Source: Coptis chinensis (Eukaryota; Streptophyta; Magnoliopsida; Ranunculales; Ranunculaceae). From it: DNA of 64,000 nucleotides. The translations under genes were made by a program, and so were the position numbers. Below are positions 11,223 to 23,152 of the stretch, one piece after another; positions within the stretch are counted from its first letter, which is position 1; each line of letters starts with the position of its first letter. Below the pieces are notes generated by a model. It made no database searches, was not told the origin of the DNA, and saw nothing but the letters and a program-made list of their open reading frames with translations. The stretch spans positions 33,684,501 through 33,748,500 of the forward strand of contig CM027379.1 of NCBI GenBank assembly GCA_015680905.1, written 5' to 3'.

Positions 11223-13004
11223 TTCAAATAGATCGGAATTAAAGAGGTTTTTTAAAGCTTATTAGAGGCGAGTGCGAGTTGACTTGGGGGGGGGGGGGCG
11301 GGGGGCGGGGGGCTAGGGTTTGTGAAGTTTGGGGATGATGTTGTTGGTCGGGCAGTTGCACGTGCCTCGCACGTGCTTTTTGAAGTTAAATGAAATTTTG
11401 GCCCAAGCCCAAATGAAATTAGGTAATTTCGATCATGTCCTTAGTGCCTTGCCAACTTCAAAAGCTGATCCACGCTTCGTTACTTGTCCGATCTTGACCC
11501 GTGAGGTACCAAAACGATCAACATTGAAAATGATATGCAAAAGTATAAGGTACACTTACATCCAATAGTGGATGAAAAACAAACAAAGGATAGAATAGAA
11601 AAGAACTGAAGGGAAATATATACAAACAAAAGAAGGAAAAAATGTTTAATTAATTTTTTTGGGGTTTGAATAAGTTTGAACTGAAATTTTAAAAGGTGGG
11701 TCATTTTAAGTCAGATTCCCAAGACTTAGAAATTTTTGAAAACTTGTGTCAATCCCAACTAGATGGTTGGATTACTTTCCTTAGCGGTGCTCGGTATGTA
11801 GGTGGTTGGTATATGAAAACCTTAAAAACTGAATTTTCACTATGAGGTTGAAGATCGGGACAAGTTAGTGTTTGACAGTTCGAGCACTAGCCTTCTCTCA
11901 TAGCTCATCTCTTACATGGGTATGAACTCTTACCTAAACTAGGAATGTCTTTCGGTATATATGTCCATATCTTTAGTTGAAGTTCTCTAGAAAGTGCTTG
12001 CATATAATCATTGAAACTGATCTATCTAGTCTTGCTAGGTGAACGGTTTTTGTTCATAACAGAAGATATTTTTGAAATTTTTTGAATTTTTTTTATAAAG
12101 AGAGAGATTGAGAAAGGGGAAAGATTTAGAAGGGAAAAGATTTTTAGAAGGGGAAAGTTTTTTGAATATTTGTACACGTTAAAGTCTTTTAACATCAGAT
12201 TCTCAAGACAAGATAGAGAGGTGGAGGCAAAAGATAGAATTAAACAGAGAATAATATCACTTTGGAGTACTCTATTTGTTTAATTCTTGTTTTGAGACGT
12301 CTCGTTCTTTTTTTTTTCTCAAGAAAAAGATATCTCCAACCATATAGAGGTTTTGACAAGAAGATACAATTATACGTGAATCTGGTATCATTTTGGTTAC
12401 TCCGGGGCCTATAATTTCATTTTTATATCTTCTAGTTTTGAAAACTATTGAGATGTGTTTTAAGGTACTCGTACTCAAAAGTTGTGATTCTGGGGCCAAC
12501 CCAATCTAGACAGACAGAGCTTCAATTATGTGAGTTGGGGGATTTACTGCGCTAGACATGGAATGTCCTGACCTGTGCGAATAACGCGGTGATATAGGTG
12601 ACCCTTAATAAGCAAAACTAATCTCAAACCACTCCTAGATTGCATTGTTCTAAGGGTTGGTCCGTGTAGAATCCATTGCCCGTTTTGTTTTGTTTTTTGA
12701 AAAATCACATAACTATTTATGTATCGAGAATCTAGCATTAATAAAATGGAGAAAACAACTGTTTTGAAAAAGAAATGAAAAATAAAGAAAAGAAAAATTG
12801 TATACTCACTCTATATGTTCATACTTACTCAAACAACGAGTAAAAAATGTTTTACAAAGAATATGCGAGATATATGTGGAGTAAGGCTCGAACACTTACA
12901 ACCACACACTCCAATTGGAAGGTCTGGTTACCTTATTGATGTATTCATTTTAAAGCAAAAGGTGGAATGGAATGGGAAGGAATACATCGATTGGAAAAGA
13001 GGAT
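11223..13004 (-). other. E2 spacer between integrase and ORF3
   Basis: About 1.8 kb without a convincing gene. It is homologous to 46751-48312 in E5. It contains a G-rich run (11286-11312) and several conserved blocks (for example 11870-12010 versus 47520-47665) that are degraded in both copies. In intact relatives this spacer could hold an intron or another ORF; I cannot reconstruct one. Confidence 0.6.
11286..11312 (+). repeat. G-run: G13-C-G6-C-G6
   Basis: Three guanine tracts separated by single cytosines lie on the plus strand (cytosine on the element's sense strand). This composition can form a G-quadruplex. The E5 homologue near 46930 has only GGGGGCGG and GGGCGG, so the run expanded in this copy. 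Confidence 0.85.
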
Positions 13005-15246
13005 TTAATCCTCATAGATAGGATCTTGGAGAAGGGTTTCTTCTACATCTGTAGACCGTAACTCATGAAAATGCTTGAGACATTTACCATTTACTTGAAA
13101 AGTGCTATTATCTTTGTGGTTCTTTAAAGTAATTGCCCCATAAGGAGTGACTGCAGTTATTTTGAAAGGGCCAGTCCATCGAGTATTAAGTTTTCCTGGG
13201 AAAAGATGCAATCTTGAGTAATAAAGCAAAACTTTTTGACTAATTTCAAAATGTTTTCGCAAAATATGCTTGTCATGAATCATTTTCATGTTGGGTTTGT
13301 AATCTTTTCAAAGGTCTTAAGCATCATTTCGAATCTCTTCAAGCTCGTTTATTAATAGTTTACGTTTTTCACCTACCGCAACGAGATTATAATTAAGGGT
13401 TTTTACTGCCCATGATGCTCTAGTTCAACTGGCAGATGACAAGGTTTTCCAAATACAAGCCTGTAGGGTGACATCCCTATAGGTGTTTTAAAAGCGGTTT
13501 TGTATGCCCATAACACATCATTTAGACGGAGTGACCAATTTTTCCTAGTTGGATTAACTGTTTTCTCCAAGATACGCTTAATCTCTCGATTGGAGACATC
13601 GACTTGACCACTCGTTTGAGGATGATACAGAGCTGCAACTTAGTGGGTTACTCCATATTTTTTCATGATATGTTCAAAAACTCGATTGCAAAAGTGTGAT
13701 CCGCCTTCAATGATGATGGCTTTTGGAACACTGAATCTTGAAAAAATGTTTTATTTTATGAAACATACAACCGTTTTGTTATCATTGTTACGACATGGTA
13801 TGGCCTCAATCCATTTGGATATATAGTCTATGACTACTAGGATGTAAATGAAACATGAAATCGATACCCCAGACGTAAAAAATCTCCATTATGAGAATGG
13901 GATTTAAGGGCATCATGTTACGGGCAGAAATACGACCAAGATGTTGGTAACGAACGCATGCCTTGCAATGAAGAAATGCATCATGAAAGAGTGTTGACTA
14001 GCAGAATCCACATTGTAACACATTAGCAGCAGTTTTATTTGCACTAAAATGTCCTCTACAAGATTGCTCATGATAGAAGGAAGGGATCGTGAACTGTTCC
14101 CATTCTGGAATGCAACGTCAGATAATTTGGTCCATACAGTATTTGAAAAGATATTGGTCATCCTAATGGTAGTACTTTACTTGAGCTAGAAATTTCTTCC
14201 TCTGATTTCTATTCCATAAGGGTGGAGTCTCTTCAGTGAACTAATAGTTAACAAAATCAGCATCCCATGGCGCAGAAAGGATCGCGTAAAGGTGTTTATC
14301 AGGAAAAGAATATAAAATGTGATCGGAATCACTGTCACTATCATTGGTTAACCTCGATAGGTGGTTAATCACTACATTTTCAACTCTTTTTTTTATCTTT
14401 TATCTCCAAAGTGAATTCTTGTAGGAGGAGAACCATCGGATTAACCTCTGCTTAGAATCCTTCTTCGCGAGAAGGTACCTAAGTGCTGCATGATCGATGT
14501 AGATTAAGGTTTTTAAACCTATCAAATAAGGACAAAATTTGTCTAAAGCATAGACAATGCCTAAGAATTCTTTTTCAATGGTCGTATAATTCTGTTAAGC
14601 CTTATTTAGTGTTTTACTTGCATAGTAAATAACTTTAGGTTTCTTATCATGTTTTTGACCTAGAACGACGCCAACAACATAATCGCTGGCGTCACACATG
14701 AGCTCAAACGGTTTTGACCAATCAGGAGGTTGAATTATAGGTGCAGTTATTAAGGCGGCTTTCAACGTTTCAAAAGCCTGCATGCAGTGTGAGTTAAACT
14801 CAAAGGGTACATCTTTTATAAGAAGATTAGTTAAGGGTTTAGCAATTTTTGAGAAATCTTAGATGAATCTTCGATAAAATCTAGCATGACCTAGAAAGGC
14901 TCGTGTGTGACGGATGTTCCGTGGAATAGGTAGAGTAGAAATTTTGTCTATTTTAGCCTTATCGACCTCTATACCATTTTTAGACACATTGTGACCTCAC
15001 ATTATCCATTTTTTTACCATGAAGTGACACTTTTTCCAATTAAGGACCAGATTCTTTTCCTGACAATGTGCCAATACTTTGGAGAGGTTGGATAGACAGT
15101 TATCGAAAGAATCTCCATAGAGGGAAAAATCATCCATAAACACTTCCACGAATCTCTCCACCATATCACTAAAAATATGTAACATGCAGCTTTTAAATGT
15201 GGCAGGTGCATTGCAGAGTCCGTAGGGCATACGTGCATAAGCATAT
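13005..15246 (-). pseudogene. pol: E2 pol, 3' half: RT palm, RNase H, integrase
   Basis: From 15246 downward: the RT palm (MPYGLCNAPATF at about 15230, then FMDDFSLYG), RNase H start (FELMCDASDYVVG, about 14700) and the integrase core. In the integrase, [18 protein letters not shown] is readable near 13590-13640. The second catalytic aspartate, normally in a DGG/DNG motif, reads IEGGSHF near 13700, so it is Glu in this copy. The C-terminal domain is open at 13005-13289 (VLLYYSRLHLFPGKLNTRWTG...), equivalent to the GPF module. Stops (for example about 13640 and 14590) and frameshifts disable it. E3 was inserted in the RT palm at 15242-15246. Confidence 0.88.
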
Positions 15247-16282
15247 TGATAAACATAAAAATAGTAGAATCCTAAATATTAATGTTAACAACATTAATAT
15301 GTAATCCTACCGTTCTTACGTTTAAATCAATTCTTCTTACTCTCAAAACATAATCATGCAAGATAATGAGTAAGGATTCGTTCCACTCTTAATTGTCTAG
15401 ACTTAAATTGAATTCAACTAATCAAACCCAAAAGGAACAATGGTGAGAGTAATGATTTGATGTGAAATTTCTATACTACCATTCCCAACACAAGAACAAT
15501 AATAAGAACATGTCATTATGGAATAAGTAATTAATTTTATAAATCTAATAGAACAATAAGAACAAGATATGATTGAATGGATAACAACTATTTTATTTAT
15601 CTAATGAATGATATTCAATGATTTAAATAACTAATCTAAAACAAAGAATGAAACTAATTAATGGAATGAAAACTAAGTAATTAACTAATCTAGATCTATT
15701 TTTTTCTAACCCTAAAGTCCATTAACATTAGCTTCATAACCTAACTCCCTTAAAAAGAGTCAAGCTTTTGTTTTTATACTTTCAGATCCAAAAATCGTGC
15801 ATGGGCTTGGATCCATGTTTTGGGCAGGAAAATCGGACCCAAAACCCAATTTCTTTAGTCCAAAATGGGCTCTTCAGCTGTAGTTGGATTTGACAGATGT
15901 TTCATCTGATTCTACTCCTCTGATTGGGCCAAGGCTTAGACCATTGGAAAGCTCTTTCCGAGCCGGTCGTTTTGACATAAGATACTCCCAATTCCAAGAT
16001 CTGAGTCTAAAGATACGGCCTTCGGAAGTTCTGCTGACTTATGTACTGTTTCTGCCCGTGTTGACTTTTCAGTTTTTGATCGGGCTTTACTCACAGAACT
16101 CCTTAGCAACCGACCTTTGCTCCTTTATCTCACTAAAGTGACACATTTCTGCACATAATAGACTTTGAAGCCTGAAATGAATAAAAACACGTAATCAGTA
16201 TTAACTCTTAATTATTACTCACATAATTGGTCTAAAAGTATGATTGTTAAGGGGTTAAAACTACTGTTTTGGGCTTTTATCA
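15247..16282 (-). repeat. E3 3' LTR
   Basis: It runs from TGATAAACATAAAAATAG to GGGCTTTTATCA on the plus strand and matches 23172-24241 closely. It lacks the 34 bases present in the 5' LTR near 24016-24049. SL2 (55180-56716) is a diverged member of the same family. Confidence 0.93.
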
Positions 16283-17246
16283 AACCACCCCCAAACAGCA
16301 TTTTGCTTGTCCTCAAGCAAATATGAGAAATTAAAATAAGTGACCAAAAATGGAGTTCTATCTACTCTCGTTTCGCTGAGTGCGATTGCATTGACCACAT
16401 GCAACAAGGCCTTAAACCACTAGGAATTCCCTAGTTAACGAGTTATAGCCTCGTGAGAGTTTTCCAGTGAAGGTACTCACAAACTTCATCTATACTACAA
16501 CGACTAAGAAATAAAACTATTGTTTCCTTATTTATGTCTCAATTATCTATACATCTCACTAGCAATGAATACAGAATAATCATGTCGAAACCTAAGCTAA
16601 TATATGCATAATAATCAATCATCTACGAATAAACATATATACAATGAGTAATACTATGAAATGCAAGATATGCCCATTTCAAACTTTGGAATAAATAGTC
16701 CTTAAGTAGGTTCTCACATAAAAGTCAAGACAAAAATCACTCTGATTTTTCCACTCAAGTTTTGCTACTCCAGTGTGCAGTGGGCATACTTTACCTTACA
16801 ATCTCAATGACACAAAAGGAAGCCGAAGTTGATCAAACACATCTGCCACTTACTATCCCACTAACCTATTCCTAATTGAGCTAAAGGTCTTTATTAGGTG
16901 TTGCGGGGATTAGGAGATGGTTTAAGAATGAAGGAAACGGATATTCAAAAAGACAAGTCTGAGATAATAGGGTCTTCATATTACGTAACTAGAGAAAACC
17001 TTGTTCTTTTGCTTCTTCACTTTGTTTCCATCCTTAGCCTTTTTCTTTTGGCTTTTCGACTCCTTTTATTCTATTTTTTTAGTTTTTATTTTATTTCTAT
17101 TTTTCTTTTTCTTTTTTTTTTCTTTGGATGGAAACTTCTTTTCTTTTTCTTTTCTGAAGCAACTAACTAATTTCTGTTTACACGTTTTTTCTTCTTTTTT
17201 TTCTTCACTCATCCCTCTATTCCGGACTTATTCTAAAATGGGTTAT

Positions 17247-17285
<39 letters not shown>

Positions 17286-18714
17286 TTTGTTTTGTTTTGT
17301 AACAGGGTAAAGGAATTGTGGTTTATGGAAGGGCTAACGAAAGGCTCAGTGGGGTGACTAGCGGAAAATATACTTAGGTAAGAATTTCTAGCTATATCGA
17401 TCCAAAAAGGGCCTAAATTCTCTCTTAGGACATGGTATAGTGGTCAAGCAAGTGGACGTGTGATTTCTCTATTTGGAATATACTTCTCCCTTGTGTCATT
17501 TCTCAAATGTTTCACTCATATAAAGCTTTAGGCTATATTCTCACAGGATTTGTAGAATAAGTACTCTAGCCTAGATTTCAAAAACTTACTGCCAAACAAT
17601 CATAGATACTCATGTAATATATTTATAGATAGATGCAAAGATTATTACCTACGTATTAACCTAAGTTTCTAAAAACTATTCTAATGCAAAAGCTACGTGA
17701 GACTTCTAGATTATTAAGAGCATAGAGAAAGAAACAATACCAATATTCCTAAGTTTATAGCATAAACTTTTTATTTTTATTTTTATTATTTTTAAGACAA
17801 ATAATACGTAATATACAACCTAATATGTGCTTAACATTTACATCGTATTTCTATACCACCCCCAAACAATTTGGGAGAAGAGGGTTCATGAAACAATTCA
17901 ATAGCACAATTAAATTATGTAACTAACTAATTTTTATAATTTTTTTAACATTTTATAAATAAAAGTCGCGCAATTTACACCCTAAAAGTGTCTAATTTTT
18001 GCAAATGTTTCTATCCCACCCCAAACAATCGAACACTTTGTCCTCAAAGTGTAAAGAGATAAGGAAAGAATTTACCATAGAAACGTGGCAAAAATTGGCG
18101 ACTGTAATAATTGTAAAATATTGTAAAGATGATATGATAATATGCAAAGACAATTAAACCTGGTATGCGTTTCAACTAACACAAACTCTAATGGAGTAAC
18201 ATGACAGCTTAGGGTGGCAACATGATTTGAAATGAATACCAAAATCGCCACCCCCAAACAAAATTGGAAAACTCTTTTTAAGTTTGAAAATTTTGTTTGG
18301 CCTATAATCCGTTAAAGTTGGTATTGTCAAAAACTTGGGTCTTTTAAAGTCGATTCCTAGACTTACTAATATATGTTTATGTTTTTATTTTATTTAGTTT
18401 TTATATGTTTGATTTTTAGAAAAACAAAACAAAATTACGATAAAGAAATAAAAATGAAACTCACTCCATAGAGAAGCACTACTCAATCCATGAGAAAAAG
18501 TGCAAGAGATAAATGCGTGAGTCACATGAAACGTAGACTAAGAATCCGACACTTACAACCACTCACTCCAAAAGGAGGGTCCGGTTGCCTTAATGGTGCA
18601 CTCCCATAACATAAGATTGGAATGGAGTACAATGAAGAATAAAATGAGTCTTTTATAGTCAGATACTCGAGACTTTATCTAATATATATGTATTAAAATG
18701 CAGTTTACCATATA
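16283..18714 (-). other. E3 3' UTR with both hairpin-PPT modules
   Basis: 2.4 kb, noncoding. At the LTR border: PPT (AACCACCCCCAAAC, 16283-16296), a hairpin with 8-bp arms (16302-16321) and three further small hairpins (16386-16404, 16419-16435, 16438-16454). An uninterrupted T27 run is at 17254-17280. Short inverted repeats with CCCCCAAA/TTTGGG occur at 17857-17875 and 18249-18262. The second module has a PPT-like run at 18015-18026 and a perfect 8-bp hairpin at 18033-18052. Most of the region aligns with the E6 interior (49697-51895), although E6 has a different LTR. Confidence 0.75.
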
Positions 18715-19489
18715 TCAACAATCGAAAAAGTTGTGGGTCTTTCCACAAATAATTAACATGGAATGCACATCAAACAGAATTAAGCACCAAGATTTCCTAT
18801 GACGTAGCTTAGTGGAATGAGAGCAAAGCCTTATAGATCTAAAACCTAATCGAGCATACAATTTCTTCTTTGTCCTCCTACGAAGGGGATGCCAAGTAAA
18901 TGAACGTGAGAAAATTGATGGTTGTGGAAGATACGTAGGATGTGGATAATTTTTAGAAGGAAAAAATGGAAAAAATGAAAAAGTGTCAGGTGGCTTGTCC
19001 TTGGGTGTTACTTCTTCACCAATTGGTTTTAGATAGTTATGAAGCATAGGAGAAACGCCAAGGTCAAGTACAAACTCAATGGTTCTTTGAAAAGATAGAG
19101 GGCGGGGAACATTAAGTGATGGAAGGTGAATGAGTGACATGAGGATGTGAGGTGGGTGAATGGTGTTCAACTAGTGTTCGTGAGGTCTATATCATCGAGG
19201 GCCTTGAGATATGCAAGACATTCCTTAATAGGTGGGTAAGAAGAATCACTGGGATAGAGGGCAAAAATTCTTCTTCCGTCGCCATGCGTCAAGAGATGAA
19301 TGGATGTCAATAGGAGAGAAATTCGAGGCAAAAGAAGGGTTGCAAAAGAGTCGAAGGAAATCCTCCTTGATATTATCTACGCCTAGGGAGTAGAAATTGT
19401 GATCCTTGTCTTCTTCCATAAGAGGGGTATCTACTAGTGTGGGGACTAAAGTGTCACCGCACTAATGTGAGGTACAAAACTCTCAATGT
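18715..19489 (-). pseudogene. E3 post-protease reading frame, unrecognised
   Basis: Where RT should begin, E3 has a degraded linker-like stretch (about 19180-19489; YPPIKECLAYLKALDDID is readable near 19180-19240) followed by an open frame at 18715-19170 (151 codons, Pro/Ser/Phe-rich middle, basic RRRTKKK patch, Cys/His-containing end). I recognise no domain. It may be the decayed protease-RT linker followed by non-element sequence, or a small protein specific to this non-autonomous family. The frame ends well before the UTR hairpins. Function unknown. Confidence 0.4.
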
Positions 19490-20045
19490 ACTTCACTTCC
19501 CTTCGACAGGCAAACCTAGTTGTCCCCTGTTTTGTCTAAACATGTTAACTTCTATAGAAAGATTTCCAAAAGAAAGAGTCATTGAGCCACCCTGACAATT
19601 GATTTGGGCATTGGCGGTTGCCAAGAAAGGACGCCCTAAGATGATGGGAATGGAATCATGAGCAACTTCTGTGTCAAGAATAACAAAGTCGGCTGGATAG
19701 TAAAAATCCTGAACTTTAATGAGAATATTTTCAACTACACCCTTGGGATACTTAATAGAACGATCGGCTAACTACAAAGTCATTTTGGTTGGTTGAAGTT
19801 TTGTTAGACCTAGTTGTTTATATAAATAAAAATGGAGTAAGTTAACACTCGCCCCCAGGTCTAATAAAGCAGTTGTTATGAAGGTATCACCTAAGGTGCA
19901 TTGTACAATAGGACGACCAGGGTCCTTGTACTTAACAATTCCGTTATGTTCAGATAAAGAGGGATATTGTTCGTTAAGAATGGCTTCGTGGGGTATGTTG
20001 GTTTTCCTCTTCTTGGTGCACAACTCTTTTAGAAACTTAGCGTGT
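19490..20045 (-). pseudogene. E3 aspartic protease
   Basis: The frame begins at about 20023 with MCTKKRKTNIP and carries the active-site motif LLDLGASVNLL (near 19840-19870). A CAG-to-TAG type stop at 19772 follows MTL; the same frame then continues through LADRSIKYPKGVV and IILGRPFLATANA (near 19630) to about 19490. A frameshift near 20045 separates it from gag. Protease domain length and motif order match E1 and E2. Confidence 0.85.
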
Positions 20046-21731
20046 CCGGTAGACTTTTATAGCTTCTAGAAAAGGTAGGTTTATAGTCAAATTTTTAAAC
20101 ACTTCCCTAATCTCATCAAAATTGTCGTCCTTTTTAAATACAACTAGTCTTTGGGGATATGGTGCTTTCTCATTCTTTTGAGCAGAAGGGATAAAAGTAT
20201 TATAAGTCTTTGCTTTATCTATAGCTGTTTTCCATCTAGGTGTCCATATTAGAACCTCTACAGGTGTAGGGTCTTCACTTTCTATTATTGGGTCTTGTAA
20301 TGTTTTCATTTTTGGTTGTGGTTTAACTGGTACTTCTATAGTTGTAGGGTCTTCAGTTTCTATTATAGTATTTGGTATGGGATCATTTTTAGTTTGCAGG
20401 TAATCTTTAGGCATAGTCACTTGGTTATCAACTACTCGCCCTAAACGAAGGGTAATGACTGGCTGTAGGTCCCCTTAGTTTATATTACCATTACAGTAAA
20501 TACTGTTTATTTCAAAGGCGGTGTTTGTTGACTTAGGATTAGGCACTGCTTGACTTGGAAACACGCCGGTTTGGTTATTATTTTGGTTAGAAGACATGTC
20601 AATAACCTTTTGGCACAAAGACTGCATCATTTGCATCGTTTGTTTCATCATATTAGAGTTTTGATCATGCTGATCTTTCATCAAGTTGGAGTTTTGTTGC
20701 ATAATTTGATTTTGTTTCTCCAACAAGGTCACTACTTCTTTGTCTGTAGATGGTTGTATTGGAATTAAAGCTTGTTGAGCGTTCATGTCTTGATGTTGAT
20801 AGTTCTGGGTTATGGGTACTAAACCTCTATTCTGGTCACCTAAGTTCCCTTGTCCTTGATGTTGAGTTAACTGGTTGAAGTGTGGTGGTTGTGCATAGAC
20901 AAGAGGACAATAGAAGTCGGAATGCTCAAGACTACAACAGACATTACAACGAGTAGAGTTAATGTTCATGACTGGAGTGGGTTTTTGTTGAATAGAGATG
21001 GCATCTACCTTTTTAGTGAGGGCATCGATAAGAGTTTTAAGCTCGGGATCAAGTTTAACCTTAAGAGAAGAAGGAGAGGAGCGGGAGGAATCGTTACCTC
21101 CCCAATTGTTGTTCTTCTTAGATTGATCTTCTAAGAATTTATAAGCCTCCAAGGCTCCTTTACTAAGAAAACTACCCCCAGTCATGATATCTAGCACCTC
21201 CTTATGATAATGTGAAAGCCCCTTGAAGAAAGCACGAACAAGCGTGTCTTTTTCAAGATTATGATGCGGGCATTCAATAAGAAGATCGATGAAACAATTC
21301 CGGCCTCAAAAAGGATTCATGAGGATTCCGGCTGAAAAAATGAATCTTGTGAAGCATTTCATCCGCCTTTCGGTGGGTAAAACTGTTCCATGAACAATTG
21401 AACAAGTTGAGCCCATGAGTCCACAGAGTTTGGCGCTTTGGGCAGTTAAACCAAGACGCCTTTATCGGGCTAAGGTGAAAGAGAATACCCTCAGTTTAAT
21501 TTGTTCTGCACCAACCGTAGGATGGTGGAATGTTGTTAGGACTTGTTCAATCTTACGCATGTGCTGATAAGGTTTTTCATGGTCTAAACCATGAAAAACG
21601 GGTAACAAATTAAAAATATTTGGGGGGATTCGGAAATCCCCCACTGGGTCTGCTAGAACGATGCAAGATTTGGGTCTATCGCTTAAGGCTTTGTAGAAGT
21701 CAGAGAGAGGATTCTCTCTTTCTTCAGCCAT
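20037..21731 (-). pseudogene. gag: E3 gag (capsid and zinc knuckle)
   Basis: Gag forms the particle and binds element RNA. It starts MAEERENPLSDFYKAL at 21731; this ATG is chosen because related gags in E1 and E2 also carry a MA..EE.LSDFY-type N terminus. The capsid core continues with FRIPPNIFNLLPVFHG and is broken by a stop at 21462 and frameshifts to about 21200. The open frame 20475-21197 has the end of the capsid domain and a zinc knuckle CNVCCSLEHSDFYC (C-x2-C-x4-H-x4-C, near 20925-20965), then Gln/Asn-rich sequence. One stop at 20475 splits off the C-terminal part (20037-20420). Confidence 0.85.
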
Positions 21732-23132
21732 TATATCAGGTGGTGTGTGTGGAATAGTAGCTAGAGGTGTAATGGGTGGTATACTAGATAGACGTGTTTG
21801 TCGACGTTGCCGTGTAATTACGTTAGTTGTTTTTCTTCGACCAGACCTTAATCACATGCAAGACTAAGTCGAACTTAACTAAACATGCAACACTCCAAAC
21901 AATTCTGATATACTAGTAGAAGCCTCTAACTGGAGATGCGAGGTGTGGAAGAAAGGAATACCTGATTGCATCCTTGCTTCGCTTATAAATAGTGTCTTGT
22001 TCACGCGTGTTCAGTGTATATAACAAGTTAGAACACTGAAAAACTTGAAAATTGAAAATTTGAATCAAACCTGCGGAAATCCGGCAAAATCAGCTAAGGG
22101 CGCAGGTGCGTTTCACTTGGGCGCTGGTGCGCTCAGTGCAAATTTGAGTTCCAGTGTTTTGAGTGCGGGTCGCACTCGGTATGGGTGCAGGTCTCGCTGA
22201 ATTTCCAGTGTTTTGAGTGTAGGTGCGCTCCTTTTGGGCGCAGGTGCGCCTCAGGGTTTTCGAATGTCCAGTGTTTTGAGCGCGGTCGCGCTCGGTATGG
22301 GCGCAGGTCGTACTTCAGGGTTTTCAAGTTTTAGGCCTTTTATCGTACTCGAAAAAATTTGAAATTCTTACAGTAATTTTCTAAGACATCTATCAAGTAG
22401 CCTGTAAAATTTCAGATCAATCGGAGCTATGAAAGTTCCTCTACTGCCCTGTAAAGTTTGCGAAACAGTTTTCGGACACAATACAAACAACAGAATGGTT
22501 AACCCATCAAAACAAAGCCAAAAATTACCAAATTTTTACTGGAGACTCCTGACAGATCCTACTTGCTCCTGTAAAAATTTGAGAGCAATTGGAGTTCTAC
22601 AACCTCTCCTTATCGGCTGGTGTTCAAGATAGTAAGTGTTTGCAACACTGCAGAAATATACTGGAAACACTCTACTATTTAGGAGGTCAAAACAAATAAA
22701 AAACTCGTCAAATTTTTATTACAAACTCCTAACTTAGGGTAGATACTCCTTTAAAAATTATAGAATTTTTAGAACTCCCTAAGTAACCTTACTCGTCTGT
22801 TTTTCAAGAACATACGGTGTGAAAACTGAAATGCACCACTGTAAAGATCGTATTTTTTTCCCAAGGTAAACCAACTTTGAAAAATCTGAAAATATTCCAG
22901 TAAATCAACGACACATGAAATACTATGTATGAAAAGTTTCAGAATTTTCGAAAATTTAGAAATACCTTCACCGTAGTGTTTTTCTCTGTGAATCCGCAGC
23001 CCCTATGCCTGAAACAGTGAACAGTTCCAAAAATTCAAGAAATAAGAATGAAAAATTAAAAGGGTGGGTGGATAGAGAATGGGGGATTGCCCCTTTGATT
23101 CAAGCAATTGAATTCTTGTCTTGAACGAGATT
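21732..23132 (-). other. E3 5' leader with repeat arrays
   Basis: 1.4 kb between PBS and gag, with no gene. It holds a GC-rich minisatellite (22090-22330). It also holds two loose copies of a ~180-base AT-rich unit: compare AAATTTTTACTGGAGACTCC near 22530 with AAATTTTTATTACAAACTCC near 22712, each followed by a ...ACTCCT.TAAAAATT... block. Long leaders normally carry dimerisation and packaging signals. Confidence 0.65.
22090..22330 (-). repeat. GC-rich minisatellite in the E3 leader
   Basis: Three units of about 55-70 bases each start CCAGTGTTTTGAG (near 22152, 22206 and 22268). Each holds two GCGCAGGTGCGC-like cores; a degenerate fourth set precedes them near 22098-22136. The minus strand is open through the array (22133-22327) and gives a repeated SKHW motif; coding is doubtful. 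Confidence 0.8.
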
Positions 23133-23150
23133 AAGATGGAAGCGGCGCCA
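23133..23150 (-). promoter_or_regulatory. E3 primer-binding site
   Basis: On the minus strand this reads TGGCGCCGCTTCCATCTT, two bases after the 5' LTR. The first eight bases equal the tRNA-Asp-type PBS used by Athila elements; the rest diverges, so the cognate tRNA is uncertain. Confidence 0.65.
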
Positions 23151-23152
23151 TT

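Noticed and set aside
17001..17282. Phe-rich plus-strand frame
   Set aside because: Product of T-rich UTR sequence and the T27 run, in a region collinear with noncoding E6 sequence.
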